Below are positions 29,568 through 36,643 of a stretch of DNA of 39,858 nucleotides, in pieces (the first letter of the stretch is position 1; each line of letters starts with the position of its first letter). Below the pieces are notes generated by a model. The model worked only from the letters and a program-made list of their open reading frames with translations. It was not told the DNA's origin and did no database searches. The translations under genes and the position numbers were made by a program. The stretch spans positions 1 to 39,858 of the forward strand of contig JAQTNK010000038.1 of assembly GCA_028713915.1 (NCBI GenBank), read 5' to 3'. This DNA comes from Rhodocyclaceae bacterium (GTDB taxonomy: Bacteria; Pseudomonadota; Gammaproteobacteria; Burkholderiales; Rhodocyclaceae).

Positions 29568-29803
29568 AGGACATCGACTGGCGCGCCATCGACCGCCGCG
29601 AGTTGGCGACGCTGCTCGCCAATTCGAAGCGCGTGTCGTCGCGCGCCATCGGCGCCACCACCATCTACCGGCTCGACCACGACGGCCGCGAAATCATCGC
29701 CATGGCCCTGCCCGACGGCGCCGCCGTCATCGTCGAGCGCGCGCCGCTGGCCAAATGGCGGCGCCGCATCGACGCCCAGCGGACTACTCCAGCGTCTCGA
29801 TGA
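29564..29803 (+). CDS. Small conserved-looking protein coupled to the GGDEF/EAL gene
   Basis: The 79-residue product starts at GTG 29564, which overlaps the TGA of the GGDEF/EAL gene (GTGA), so translation is coupled. I do not recognise its family. It begins with acidic and then basic helical residues ([17 protein letters not shown]), followed by a probable small beta sheet ([27 protein letters not shown]) and a basic tail. It has no signal peptide, membrane span or cysteine. Codon use fits the neighbours. Its last 20 bases overlap the 3' end of hslV on the other strand. It could be an accessory or regulator of the upstream enzyme; this is inference from position only. Confidence 0.7.
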   Translation: MKDIDWRAIDRRELATLLANSKRVSSRAIGATTIYRLDHDGREIIAMALPDGAAVIVERAPLAKWRRRIDAQRTTPASR

Positions 29804-30320
29804 GGTGATTCTGGTTGGTGTAGATGCACAGGTCGCCGGCGATCGCCAGCGACTTGGCGACGATCTGCGCCGGCGCCAGTTCCGTGTTCTCCAGCAAGGC
29901 GCGCGCGGCGGACTGCGCATACGGCCCGCCGCTGCCGATGGCGACGATGCCGAACTCCGGCTCCAGCACGTCGCCGTTGCCGGTGATGACCAGCGAATGA
30001 TCGCGATCGGCCACCGCCAGCATGGCTTCCAGCCGGCGCAGCATGCGGTCGGTGCGCCAGTCCTTGGCCAGTTCCACCGCCGCGCGCATGAGATTGCCCT
30101 GGTGCTTTTCGAGCTTGGCCTCGAAGCGCTCGAACAGCGTGAACGCATCCGCCGTGCCGCCGGCGAAGCCGGCGAGGATCTTCTCGTTGTAGAGCCGCCG
30201 GATCTTGCGCGCCGTCGCCTTGATGACGATGTTGCCGAGCGTCACCTGGCCGTCGCCGCCGAGCGCGACGACGTTGCCGCGCCGCACGGAAAGAATGGTG
30301 GTGCCGTGGTATTGCTCCAT
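29784..30320 (-). CDS. hslV: ATP-dependent protease proteolytic subunit HslV (ClpQ)
   Basis: HslV forms the double-hexamer peptidase core of HslUV. The 178 residues begin [14 protein letters not shown]; cleavage after Gly6 exposes Thr7 as the N-terminal nucleophile. [36 protein letters not shown] and the C-terminal [13 protein letters not shown] are typical. The start has an AAAGGAATCCCC ribosome site. Its 3' end overlaps a convergent small gene by 20 bases. The partner hslU is on the same strand but 2.76 kb downstream rather than adjacent. Confidence 0.97.
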   Translation of the reverse strand: MEQYHGTTILSVRRGNVVALGGDGQVTLGNIVIKATARKIRRLYNEKILAGFAGGTADAFTLFERFEAKLEKHQGNLMRAAVELAKDWRTDRMLRRLEAMLAVADRDHSLVITGNGDVLEPEFGIVAIGSGGPYAQSAARALLENTELAPAQIVAKSLAIAGDLCIYTNQNHLIETLE

Positions 30321-30492
30321 GGGGATTCCTTTGTTTTTTCGCTGCGCCTAGATTACCGCAGGTCGGGGCAGTTCTTGTCGGCGGGCTGGTCACGGAGCGC
30401 GAGGCGGCGACGACGGTGGGCGCGCTGCTCCCTCCACGCCATGCGCCCGGCGCCGTTGCGTGCAGCGCATCCCGCTTCAGTTTGTCGCCGCG

Positions 30493-31275
30493 TCAGCGCG
30501 CAACCGCCGCTTCCTCCTGCGCCGGGGCCGGCGCCTTGAAGCGATGCACCGACATGCCGATCAGCGCCAGCGCCCAGACGATGACGGGGCCGGAGGGCAG
30601 GTCAAACAGCGTCGATGCGACCAGTCCCAGCAGGTAGCCGGCCGCGCCGACGGCGTAGGCGGCGTGGAGGCGGCGGCAGGCGTAGCCGCGCGTCGCCAGC
30701 GCCGGCACGATCAGGCTGGCGAAGACCAGGTAGACGCCGACCAGCTGCACCGAGGCGGTGACGGCGAAGGCGAACAGGCCGTAGAAGCCGAAGCGCCCGA
30801 TGCGCTCCCGAAAGCGGAACCAGACGGCGAGGATGACGGCGGCGAGCACGGCCACGGGCAGCAGCTGCGCATAGCCGACCCAGAGGATCTGGCCGGCCAG
30901 CAGGTCCTGCAAGTGTTCGCCGCCGTGCGGATTGTTCGCCACCAGGATCATGCCGCCGCTGGCGCCGAGCGCGAACAGCACGCCGATCAGCGCTTCCTGG
31001 ATGTCCGGCCAGCGCTTCTCGGTCCACGTCAGCAGCGCGGCGCCGGCGAGCGCGGCCGCCACGGCCGCCACCTGCGCCACCCAGCCTTCGGGCTCGAAGC
31101 CCAGGCGGTCCGCGGCGATGACGCCGAGCGTGGCGATCTGGGCGATGGCGAGGTCGATGAAGACGATGCCGCGAGCGAGCACCTGCATCCCCAGGGGGAC
31201 GTGCGTGGCCAGCACCAGCAGGCCGGCGAGGAAGGCGGGAGCGAGGATGGACAGGTTGAAGGCGTCGAGATTCAT
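30493..31275 (-). CDS. znuB: Zinc/metal ABC transporter permease (ZnuB-like)
   Basis: The 260-residue protein belongs to the ABC-3 permease family that moves zinc or manganese across the inner membrane. It has about eight hydrophobic segments, among them LAPAFLAGLLVLATHVPLG, the conserved GIVFIDLAIAQIATLGV, and LIVPALATR near the C-terminal half. The coupling-helix region FIDLAIAQ matches family members. It is the last gene of the zinc operon, 15 bases after the binding-protein gene. The ATPase gene that such a transporter needs is not next to it nor elsewhere in the window. Zinc rather than manganese is inferred from the zur neighbour. Confidence 0.88.
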   Translation of the reverse strand: MNLDAFNLSILAPAFLAGLLVLATHVPLGMQVLARGIVFIDLAIAQIATLGVIAADRLGFEPEGWVAQVAAVAAALAGAALLTWTEKRWPDIQEALIGVLFALGASGGMILVANNPHGGEHLQDLLAGQILWVGYAQLLPVAVLAAVILAVWFRFRERIGRFGFYGLFAFAVTASVQLVGVYLVFASLIVPALATRGYACRRLHAAYAVGAAGYLLGLVASTLFDLPSGPVIVWALALIGMSVHRFKAPAPAQEEAAVAR

Positions 31276-31290
31276 GGCGTTCCCCGCGGC

Positions 31291-32199
31291 CTACTTGAGC
31301 GCCGCCAAAAGTCTTTGTACGGTGTCGTCGTAGAGGCCGAACAGATCCTTGGCCCGCTCCGAACCGCCGACGGTGAACGGCAGCACGACGACCGGAATCT
31401 TCGCGCGCTCCGCCAGCCATTCCGAGCCGCGCGGATCGTTGTAGACGGAGCGCACCACGGCCTGCGCCGGCTGCCGCTGCAACAGCGCCAGGACCTCGGA
31501 CAAATGCGCGGCGGTCGGTTCGACGCCGGGCTTGGGTTCGAGCGTGGCGATCTCCTTCAGGCCCAGCCAGTTTTCGAGATAGACGAAGGCCTTGTGATGG
31601 ACGACGATGTTCATCCCTTTCAAGGGCGCGGCCTGCTTTTCCCAGTTGGCGAGCGCGGCGGTCCAGCGCGCGGCGAAGGCCTGGTAGTTGGCCCGGTAGG
31701 CAGCCGCGTTGGCCGGGTCGACTGCGGCCAGCCGCTGCGCCATGCCGGCGGCGACGAGCCCGATGTTGCGCGGATCGGTCTGGATGTGCGGATTGCCGCC
31801 GGGGTGCACGTCGCCCAGCGAGCGGTCGATGCTGCTCGGCAGTTCCAGCATGCGCACGTACGGCGCCGCTTCGAAGTAGCCGGGCTGCCCGGCCTGGATC
31901 CTGGCGTTGCCGGCCTGCTGCTGCAGGATCGGCAGCCAGCCGATTTCGAGCTGCGCGCCGGTGCACACCACCATGTCGGCGCTGCGCGCCCGCGCCAGCA
32001 GGCTGGGCTTGGCCTGCACGTGGTGCGGGTCCTGGAAGGCGTTGGTGGCGTTGTAGATGCTCACCTTGTCGCCGCCGAGCTCCTGCGCCAGCGCGCCCCA
32101 TTCCGGTTCGCAGGCGAGGATGCTGAGCGTGGCGAAACTCGGCAGCGCGAAGGCGGCGAGGGCCGTCGCGAGCAAGCACTTGATCGATGTCTTGGTCAT
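31291..32199 (-). CDS. znuA: Zinc/metal ABC transporter substrate-binding protein (ZnuA-like)
   Basis: The 302-residue periplasmic protein has a signal peptide (about 1-23) and the two-lobed cluster A-I fold. Likely metal ligands are His59/His60 (DPHH), His138 (NPHIQTDP) and His201/His202 (VVHHKAF). The long His-rich loop of E. coli ZnuA is absent. Two cysteines, Cys30 (ILACEPEW) and Cys79, are in places that could form a disulfide. The ATG at 32199 follows AGGAG; ten codons upstream there is another, without a ribosome site. It sits between the porin gene (10 bases) and the permease gene (15 bases). Confidence 0.88.
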   Translation of the reverse strand: MTKTSIKCLLATALAAFALPSFATLSILACEPEWGALAQELGGDKVSIYNATNAFQDPHHVQAKPSLLARARSADMVVCTGAQLEIGWLPILQQQAGNARIQAGQPGYFEAAPYVRMLELPSSIDRSLGDVHPGGNPHIQTDPRNIGLVAAGMAQRLAAVDPANAAAYRANYQAFAARWTAALANWEKQAAPLKGMNIVVHHKAFVYLENWLGLKEIATLEPKPGVEPTAAHLSEVLALLQRQPAQAVVRSVYNDPRGSEWLAERAKIPVVVLPFTVGGSERAKDLFGLYDDTVQRLLAALK

Positions 32200-32209
32200 T
32201 ATCCGGCTC

Positions 32210-33574
32210 CTAGAACTTGTGGGCGCCATGCGCGCCGAGGCTCATCTGGTATTGCAGGAAGATCTGGTTGTCGGTCACGCCCTGACGCGACTTGTCCTGG
32301 GCGAACTGCAGGCGCACGCGGGAAAACTCGCTGGGGTTGTAGTCGAACATCAGGGCGTTGCGCGCCGGCGCGTAGTCCGGCCGCAGCAGGCTGGCGTCGT
32401 TGCCGCCGTAGTCGACGTTGCCGGCGTCGAGCCGCTCGGTGCGCAGGCCGACGCGCCAGTACGGCGCGAACTGGTAGATGCCCTGCAGATACCAGCCCGC
32501 TTGCGTGGCGGCGTAGCTTCCCGGCGTCGTCAGCTTGTACGACACGGTGCCGTCCTCGCTGCGGCGCAGGTACTCGCCCTGCAGCTTGAAGTTGGTGACG
32601 TTGGCATTGCCGTTGGGCGCCCATTTCCAGACGCCGTCGGCGATCCACAATTTGCTCGAGCCGGTGAAGCTGTTGGTGACCGCCGCACCCGCCGCGTCGA
32701 TGTCGTTCCACTGGCGGTCCTGCGGCGCGGTGGTCAGGTACGACAGCCCGCCGCGCCAGTTGCTGCTGGCGCCGACATCGCCGCCGACGTGGGCGAAAAT
32801 CGCGCTGGCGCCGGAACCGTTCTTGTCGCGGCCGGTGCCGGGATAGGCGGCGCCGCGGCCGAGCTCCGCGCCGAGTTCGAGAAAGGTGTCGGTCGGCGCG
32901 ACCCAGCGCAGCTGCACGCCGTCGTTGTTGAACTGCCCGCCGAGGAAGGCTGCGTAGGCGAGCGGCGCATCGACGAAGTCCCAGGTGTGGGCGTGCTGCT
33001 CGTTGAGGTAGCCGATGCCCGAGAACCAGCGGCCGGCCTTCAGCGTCAGGCCTTGCGGCAGGGAAGTGGTCTGGATGAAGGCTTCCTCGGTGGACACCGT
33101 GTCGTCGGGATGCACGGCGAAATTCATCGCACCGTAGAAGAGCTGGTCGACGTTGGCCGAGAGGCCGAGCTCGCTTTCGCCCAGGTTGAAGCCGCGCTGC
33201 GGCGCGATTTCGCCGAGCGGGCCGCTGGGCAGATGAAAGCCCGTAATCTGATAGCCGGCCGGGTCCCTGGACAGGTTGCTGTAGAGGCCGGAAAGGATCA
33301 GCGAAACGTTTGGGTTGAAGGCATTGGTGCCGACCGGCGCGGCCGGCGGCGGCGTCGCCGCGGCGGCTTCGGCGTTGGCGGCGGCGGTTACGGCGGTGGT
33401 GGCCTTCGCCTCGGCCTGGGCCAGGCGTTGTTCGAGCGCGTCGATGCGCTTTTCGTAGGCGGCGCGCATTTGCGCGACTTCGTCGCGCAGGGCGCGAATG
33501 TCGACGTCATCGGCGGCGGCGGTCAACGGCATGGCCGACAAGGCCAGCAGCAAGGGAATACGGCGAGCGTCCAT
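32210..33574 (-). CDS. Outer-membrane porin-like protein of the zinc operon
   Basis: The 454-residue product has a signal peptide (about 1-21), an N-terminal coiled coil (about 24-60, with ALRDEVAQMRAAYEKRIDALEQ), an Ala/Pro linker, and a beta-barrel domain from about 85 to the end, with alternating hydrophobic strands and the C-terminal aromatic FLQYQMSLGAHGAHKF. There is no TonB plug domain, so uptake is not TonB-driven in the classical way. The coiled-coil plus barrel plan resembles porins of the OprP/OprO kind, but the barrel segments GFNLGESELGLSANVD and RWFSGIGYLNEQHAH are those found in outer-membrane proteins next to zinc uptake genes. A zinc-linked function is inferred from the operon. 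The ATG at 33574 has a GGAGAAC ribosome site. Confidence 0.8.
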   Translation of the reverse strand: MDARRIPLLLALSAMPLTAAADDVDIRALRDEVAQMRAAYEKRIDALEQRLAQAEAKATTAVTAAANAEAAAATPPPAAPVGTNAFNPNVSLILSGLYSNLSRDPAGYQITGFHLPSGPLGEIAPQRGFNLGESELGLSANVDQLFYGAMNFAVHPDDTVSTEEAFIQTTSLPQGLTLKAGRWFSGIGYLNEQHAHTWDFVDAPLAYAAFLGGQFNNDGVQLRWVAPTDTFLELGAELGRGAAYPGTGRDKNGSGASAIFAHVGGDVGASSNWRGGLSYLTTAPQDRQWNDIDAAGAAVTNSFTGSSKLWIADGVWKWAPNGNANVTNFKLQGEYLRRSEDGTVSYKLTTPGSYAATQAGWYLQGIYQFAPYWRVGLRTERLDAGNVDYGGNDASLLRPDYAPARNALMFDYNPSEFSRVRLQFAQDKSRQGVTDNQIFLQYQMSLGAHGAHKF

Positions 33575-33636
33575 GAGAGTTCTCCAAAGCGATAGCGAAA
33601 CCGTCGGCGACAAGTGCGGACGGCGGGCAGGCGGCT

Positions 33637-33978
33637 TCAGAGAACGACGGGCGGGGCGCGGGAGGAGTAAGGCGGCGCGGGCGGCGCCGGGGTGAAGACG
33701 GGAGCTTGAACGAACAGGCGCGTGTTCGGCACGCGCGCCACCGCCGGCGGCGGCGTGTACGCGGGCGGCGCCGCAACCAGTGCGGCGAAGGCGGCGCACG
33801 TCTTGCAAACGCCGTCCAGTGCCGGCGCATCGCCGCCCGTGCCGCCCTTGTGGAACGCCGTCGCTTCGGCCGCGCTGCCGAGATGGCCGATGAAGTGCGC
33901 ATTCGCCGCCTGCTGCGCGCCGAGCAGGCACAGCGCGCAGAGCAGGGCGATCAGCGGATGCAGGCGCGGGCGTTTCAT
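33637..33978 (-). CDS. Small secreted protein with a CxxC pair (DUF2946-like)
   Basis: The 113-residue product has a signal peptide ending ANA at about residue 27. The mature part carries histidines 28, 32 and 43 and the pair Cys58-x-x-Cys61 (GVCKTC), then a Pro/Ala-rich tail ending SSRAPPVVL. This pattern resembles DUF2946 proteins, which often lie in metal-handling clusters; I am not certain of the match. His and Cys placement would suit metal binding, which is inference. It lies between the ZIP transporter gene (60 bases) and the porin gene (62 bases), in one direction. Confidence 0.7.
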   Translation of the reverse strand: MKRPRLHPLIALLCALCLLGAQQAANAHFIGHLGSAAEATAFHKGGTGGDAPALDGVCKTCAAFAALVAAPPAYTPPPAVARVPNTRLFVQAPVFTPAPPAPPYSSRAPPVVL

Positions 33979-34038
33979 GGCGAGCGGTTCAAGGGTCCTG
34001 GCGGGCGGCGGTGGCGCCTAGTGTATGCGCAAAAACCC

Positions 34039-34782
34039 TCAATGGACGAGCTTCGCCCACAAGGGCACGAGCGCGATGCCGGCCGCCATGAAGCCGCCCT
34101 GCCAGGCGAAGGCGCCGCGCTCGTGGCGCAGCCAGGGCAGGATGCCGGTGAGGGCGATGTAGATGAAATTCGCCGCGGCGACGGTGAGGATATAAGGCAC
34201 CCACTCGCGCGCGCCGGAGAGCGTCAGGAAGCCGGCCACCGCGCCCACGACGCAGGCCAGGCGCGACAGGGCGTTCCAGGCCAGCGCCCGCGACCGGCCC
34301 CATTTCGCCGTCAGCAGCAGGGCGAAATCGCCCGCCTCGCGCGGCACCTCGTGCGCCAGCACGGCGACGGTCATACCCCAGGCCAGGGCCGGGTCGACGA
34401 GAAAGGCCGCGCCCAGCATGAGGCCGTCGGTGAAGACGTGCAGCGCGCCGCCGACGAGGATCATGGGAATCGGCCGCGCCAGGTCGTGGGCGCAAAGGCC
34501 TTCGTCGCCGTGGTGGCAACCGGCATGCAGGTTGAAGTCGATGGCGAACAGCGCCATCAGGCCGGCCAGGAGAACGCCGAACATGACCCGGGCGTCGAGG
34601 CCGCTCTCCAGGGCTTCGGGCAGCAGGTCGAGCAGCGCCAGGGCCAGCATCAGGCCGGCGGCGAAGCTGATCAGGCGCGTCAGCCAGACCTGGCTGAGAC
34701 GGCTGGTGGCGGAAAAGGCGATGCCCATGCTCGCAAACCCGGCAAGCACGCTCGCGGCGATGACCTGGACGAAAGGATTCAT
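34039..34782 (-). CDS. ZIP-family metal transporter
   Basis: The 247-residue membrane protein has about eight hydrophobic segments. ALHVFTDGLMLG at 114-124 is the TM4 signature (His115, Asp119) and HEVPREAGD at 144-152 is the TM5 signature. In many ZIPs TM5 reads HExPHE; here the second His is Arg148. The loop between TM3 and TM4 carries His86, Cys89, His90, His91, Cys97 and His99, a likely metal-binding loop. ZIPs move zinc or iron inward to the cytoplasm. It overlaps zur by four bases (ATGA), so zinc is the likely substrate. Confidence 0.88.
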   Translation of the reverse strand: MNPFVQVIAASVLAGFASMGIAFSATSRLSQVWLTRLISFAAGLMLALALLDLLPEALESGLDARVMFGVLLAGLMALFAIDFNLHAGCHHGDEGLCAHDLARPIPMILVGGALHVFTDGLMLGAAFLVDPALAWGMTVAVLAHEVPREAGDFALLLTAKWGRSRALAWNALSRLACVVGAVAGFLTLSGAREWVPYILTVAAANFIYIALTGILPWLRHERGAFAWQGGFMAAGIALVPLWAKLVH

Positions 34783-35228
34783 GAGTGCGACCGCACGCAG
34801 CGCGGGCATTCGCCGCGGATGTCGACCGCCATGCCGGCGAGCCGGAAGCCGCGCGGCAGCTTGGGTGCCGGCGGCGGCGGCGCCTTGAGGCAAAAGACGC
34901 CGCCGCAGCCGGTGCAGCGGAAATGGACGTGCGCCGCGTGCTCGACGTTGGGCTGCGCGGCCGAGAAGCGGAATACGCCGCGCGCATCGGCGGCCTTGTG
35001 CGCGAGGCCGGCCGTACACAGCCAGTCGAGCACGCGGTAGAGCGTGACGCGGTCGATGGCGGGATGCGCTTCCTGCGCCAGCGCCTCCTCGATCTCGGCA
35101 TGGCTTTGGGCGCCGGGCGCGGCGCGCAGCGCGCCGAGCACGCGCACGCGCGCCGGCGTGACGCGGGCGCCGACGGCGCGCAGCGCGGACTGGATGGCCG
35201 GAAGGGACGACGTTGCCTGGGACTTCAT
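34779..35228 (-). CDS. zur: Fur-family zinc uptake regulator Zur
   Basis: The 149-residue protein has a winged helix (about 12-85, DRVTLYRVLDWLCTAGL) and a dimerisation domain with structural-zinc cysteines 105/108 and 141/144, and sensor-type histidines 97, 100 and 102 (HAAHVH). Fur-family members of this kind repress uptake genes when zinc is bound. The ATG at 35228 is chosen because it fits the family N-terminus; there is no good ribosome site and the predicted transcript start is only a few bases upstream. Two palindromes fill the promoter. It leads a run of six same-strand genes for zinc acquisition. A general Fur role is less likely given these neighbours. Confidence 0.88.
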   Translation of the reverse strand: MKSQATSSLPAIQSALRAVGARVTPARVRVLGALRAAPGAQSHAEIEEALAQEAHPAIDRVTLYRVLDWLCTAGLAHKAADARGVFRFSAAQPNVEHAAHVHFRCTGCGGVFCLKAPPPPAPKLPRGFRLAGMAVDIRGECPRCVRSHS

Positions 35229-35235
35229 GGCGGCA

Positions 35236-35275
35236 ATTGAAACACAACCGGATTGCGCATGCAACCGGGTTGCAT
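35236..35275 (-). promoter_or_regulatory. zur operon promoter with two abutting operator-like palindromes
   Basis: Box A, ATGCAACCGGGTTGCAT at 35259-35275, is a perfect palindrome with eight-base arms around one base. Box B at 35242-35258 is an imperfect copy (core CAACCGGATTG), directly abutting, with centres 17 bases apart. On the minus strand TTGCAT (35264-35259, inside Box A) and TTCAAT (35241-35236) are 17 bases apart and could be the -35 and -10, so a bound repressor would cover the promoter. Binding by Zur is inference from position. Confidence 0.65.
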
Positions 35276-35302
35276 TTGCGGGATATGCCTCTCAGGCCCG
35301 AT

Positions 35303-35399
35303 CGAGGCGGCGGCGCCGGCGGCGGGCGCGCCGCGACTGACTTAGCGGCGGGCATGGCGTGGAAGGAGCGGCGCGCCCGCCGCCGGCGCCGCCGCCTCG
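35303..35399. repeat. Perfect 32-bp inverted repeat between rlmI and zur
   Basis: Positions 35303-35334 and 35368-35399 are exact reverse complements, almost entirely G and C, around a 33-base spacer. Transcripts that run past the rlmI stop at 35422 would fold into a very stable stem. No U-run follows. It may act as a transcript end or insulate the zur operon from rlmI, or be a miniature repeat. Confidence 0.75.
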
Positions 35400-35421
35400 C
35401 GCGCCGATCGCCGCAACATCC

Positions 35422-36618
35422 TTACGCCTGCACCAGCAGCCCCTTCAAGTACTCGCCTTCGGGAAACGCCAGCGCCACCGGATGATCGGCGGCCCCCTGC
35501 AGGCGGCGGACGATGCGCGCGTCGCAGCCGGCATCGAGGGCGGCGCCGGCGACGATGCGCTGGAAGACGTCGAGGCTGACGCCGCCGGAGCACGAGTAGG
35601 TCATCAGCATGCCGCCCGGGGCCAGCAGCCGGAAGGCGTTGAGGTTGATGTCCTTGTAGGCGCGCGCGGCGCGTTCGACGTGGCTCGCCGAAGGCGCGAA
35701 CTTGGGCGGGTCGAGGACGATGAGATCGAAGCGCTCGCCGGCTTCGTTCAGGCGCCGCAGTTCGTCGAAGACGTTGGCGCCGCACCACTGCGCGCGGCCG
35801 GCCTCGAGTTGCGCATTGAGCGCGAGATTGGCGCGGCCGGTCACCAGCGCCGGTTCCGAGCTGTCGATGGAAATCACTTCGGCGGCGCCGCCGGCCAGGG
35901 CCTGCAAGGAAAATCCTCCCGTGTAGCAGAAGCAGTTGAGCACGCGCTTGCCCGCGGCGAGCTGGCGCAGCAGCAGGCGATTGTCGCGCTGGTCGAGGTA
36001 GAAGCCGGTCTTGTGGCCGGCGACGATGTCGACCTTCATCCGCACGCCATGCTCGGCGATGACGATGTCGCCCGCCGGCGCCGCGCCGACGAGCCAGCCG
36101 CTGGTCGGCTCGAGGCCTTCGCGGCCGCGCACTTCCGAATCCGAGCGCTCGTAGATGCGCGCGCAACCGGTCGCCTTCTGCAGGGCGCCGGCAATCGCGT
36201 GGCGCCATTTGTCGGCGCCGGCGCTGGTCAGCTGCACGACGACGGTGTCGCCGTAGCGGTCGGCGATGACGCCCGGCAGGCCGTCCGATTCGGCGTGGAT
36301 CAGGCGCAGCCCTTCCTGTCCGTGCAGTTCCGGCAAGGCCGCGCGCCGCGCCACGGCGGCGGCGACGCGGCGCTTGAAGAAGGCGTCGTCGATGGTCTCG
36401 GCGGCGAAACTCCAGACGCGGGCGCGGATCTGCGAGGACGGGCTCCACGCCGCCTTGGCCAGCACCTGTCCTGCGTACCGGCCCGCGCCGGCGACGACGT
36501 CGACGGTGTCGCCGGCACGGGCGCGGCCGTCGAGCCGCTCAACCGCGCCGGCGAAGATCCAGGGATGGCGGCGCAGCAGGGATTTCTCCTTGCCGGGATG
36601 AAGTATCAATTGGGTCAT
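35422..36618 (-). CDS. rlmI: Class I rRNA cytosine-C5 methyltransferase, RlmI-like
   Basis: The 398-residue protein has an N-terminal PUA domain (about 1-75, LILHPGKEKSLLRRHPWIFAGAVERL) followed by an EEHEE domain and a Rossmann SAM-dependent methyltransferase, with CFCYTGGFSLQAL, the SAM loop with ISIDSSEPAL, and LDPPKFAPS as the catalytic motif IV. E. coli RlmI methylates C1962 of 23S rRNA; the same substrate is likely but not proven. The ATG at 36618 has no ribosome site and instead lies in a run of ATG-containing repeats with overlapping stop codons, described separately. Confidence 0.9.
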   Translation of the reverse strand: MTQLILHPGKEKSLLRRHPWIFAGAVERLDGRARAGDTVDVVAGAGRYAGQVLAKAAWSPSSQIRARVWSFAAETIDDAFFKRRVAAAVARRAALPELHGQEGLRLIHAESDGLPGVIADRYGDTVVVQLTSAGADKWRHAIAGALQKATGCARIYERSDSEVRGREGLEPTSGWLVGAAPAGDIVIAEHGVRMKVDIVAGHKTGFYLDQRDNRLLLRQLAAGKRVLNCFCYTGGFSLQALAGGAAEVISIDSSEPALVTGRANLALNAQLEAGRAQWCGANVFDELRRLNEAGERFDLIVLDPPKFAPSASHVERAARAYKDINLNAFRLLAPGGMLMTYSCSGGVSLDVFQRIVAGAALDAGCDARIVRRLQGAADHPVALAFPEGEYLKGLLVQA

Positions 36619-36643
36619 GGGGTCATGGGGCTCATGGGATCAT
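36615..36643 (-). other. Repeated ATG mini-frames overlapping the rlmI start
   Basis: On the minus strand four near-copies of ATGACCCC occur, with ATG codons at 36643, 36635, 36626 and 36618. The first reads Met-Ile-Pro and stops at a TGA that overlaps the second ATG. The second reads Met-Ser-Pro-Met-Thr-Pro and stops at a TGA that overlaps the rlmI ATG. No Shine-Dalgarno sequence is near. This may be chance from a short tandem repeat or a translation re-initiation device. Confidence 0.55.

Noticed and set aside
30321-30492. A hidden znuC or other gene between znuB and hslV
   Set aside because: The gap is only 172 bases, with no ribosome site followed by an ATP-binding motif on either strand.
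33706-35040. A plus-strand frame of 444 codons opposite the zinc operon
   Set aside because: It is antisense to the Cys-pair protein, ZIP and zur genes and shows only shadow composition.
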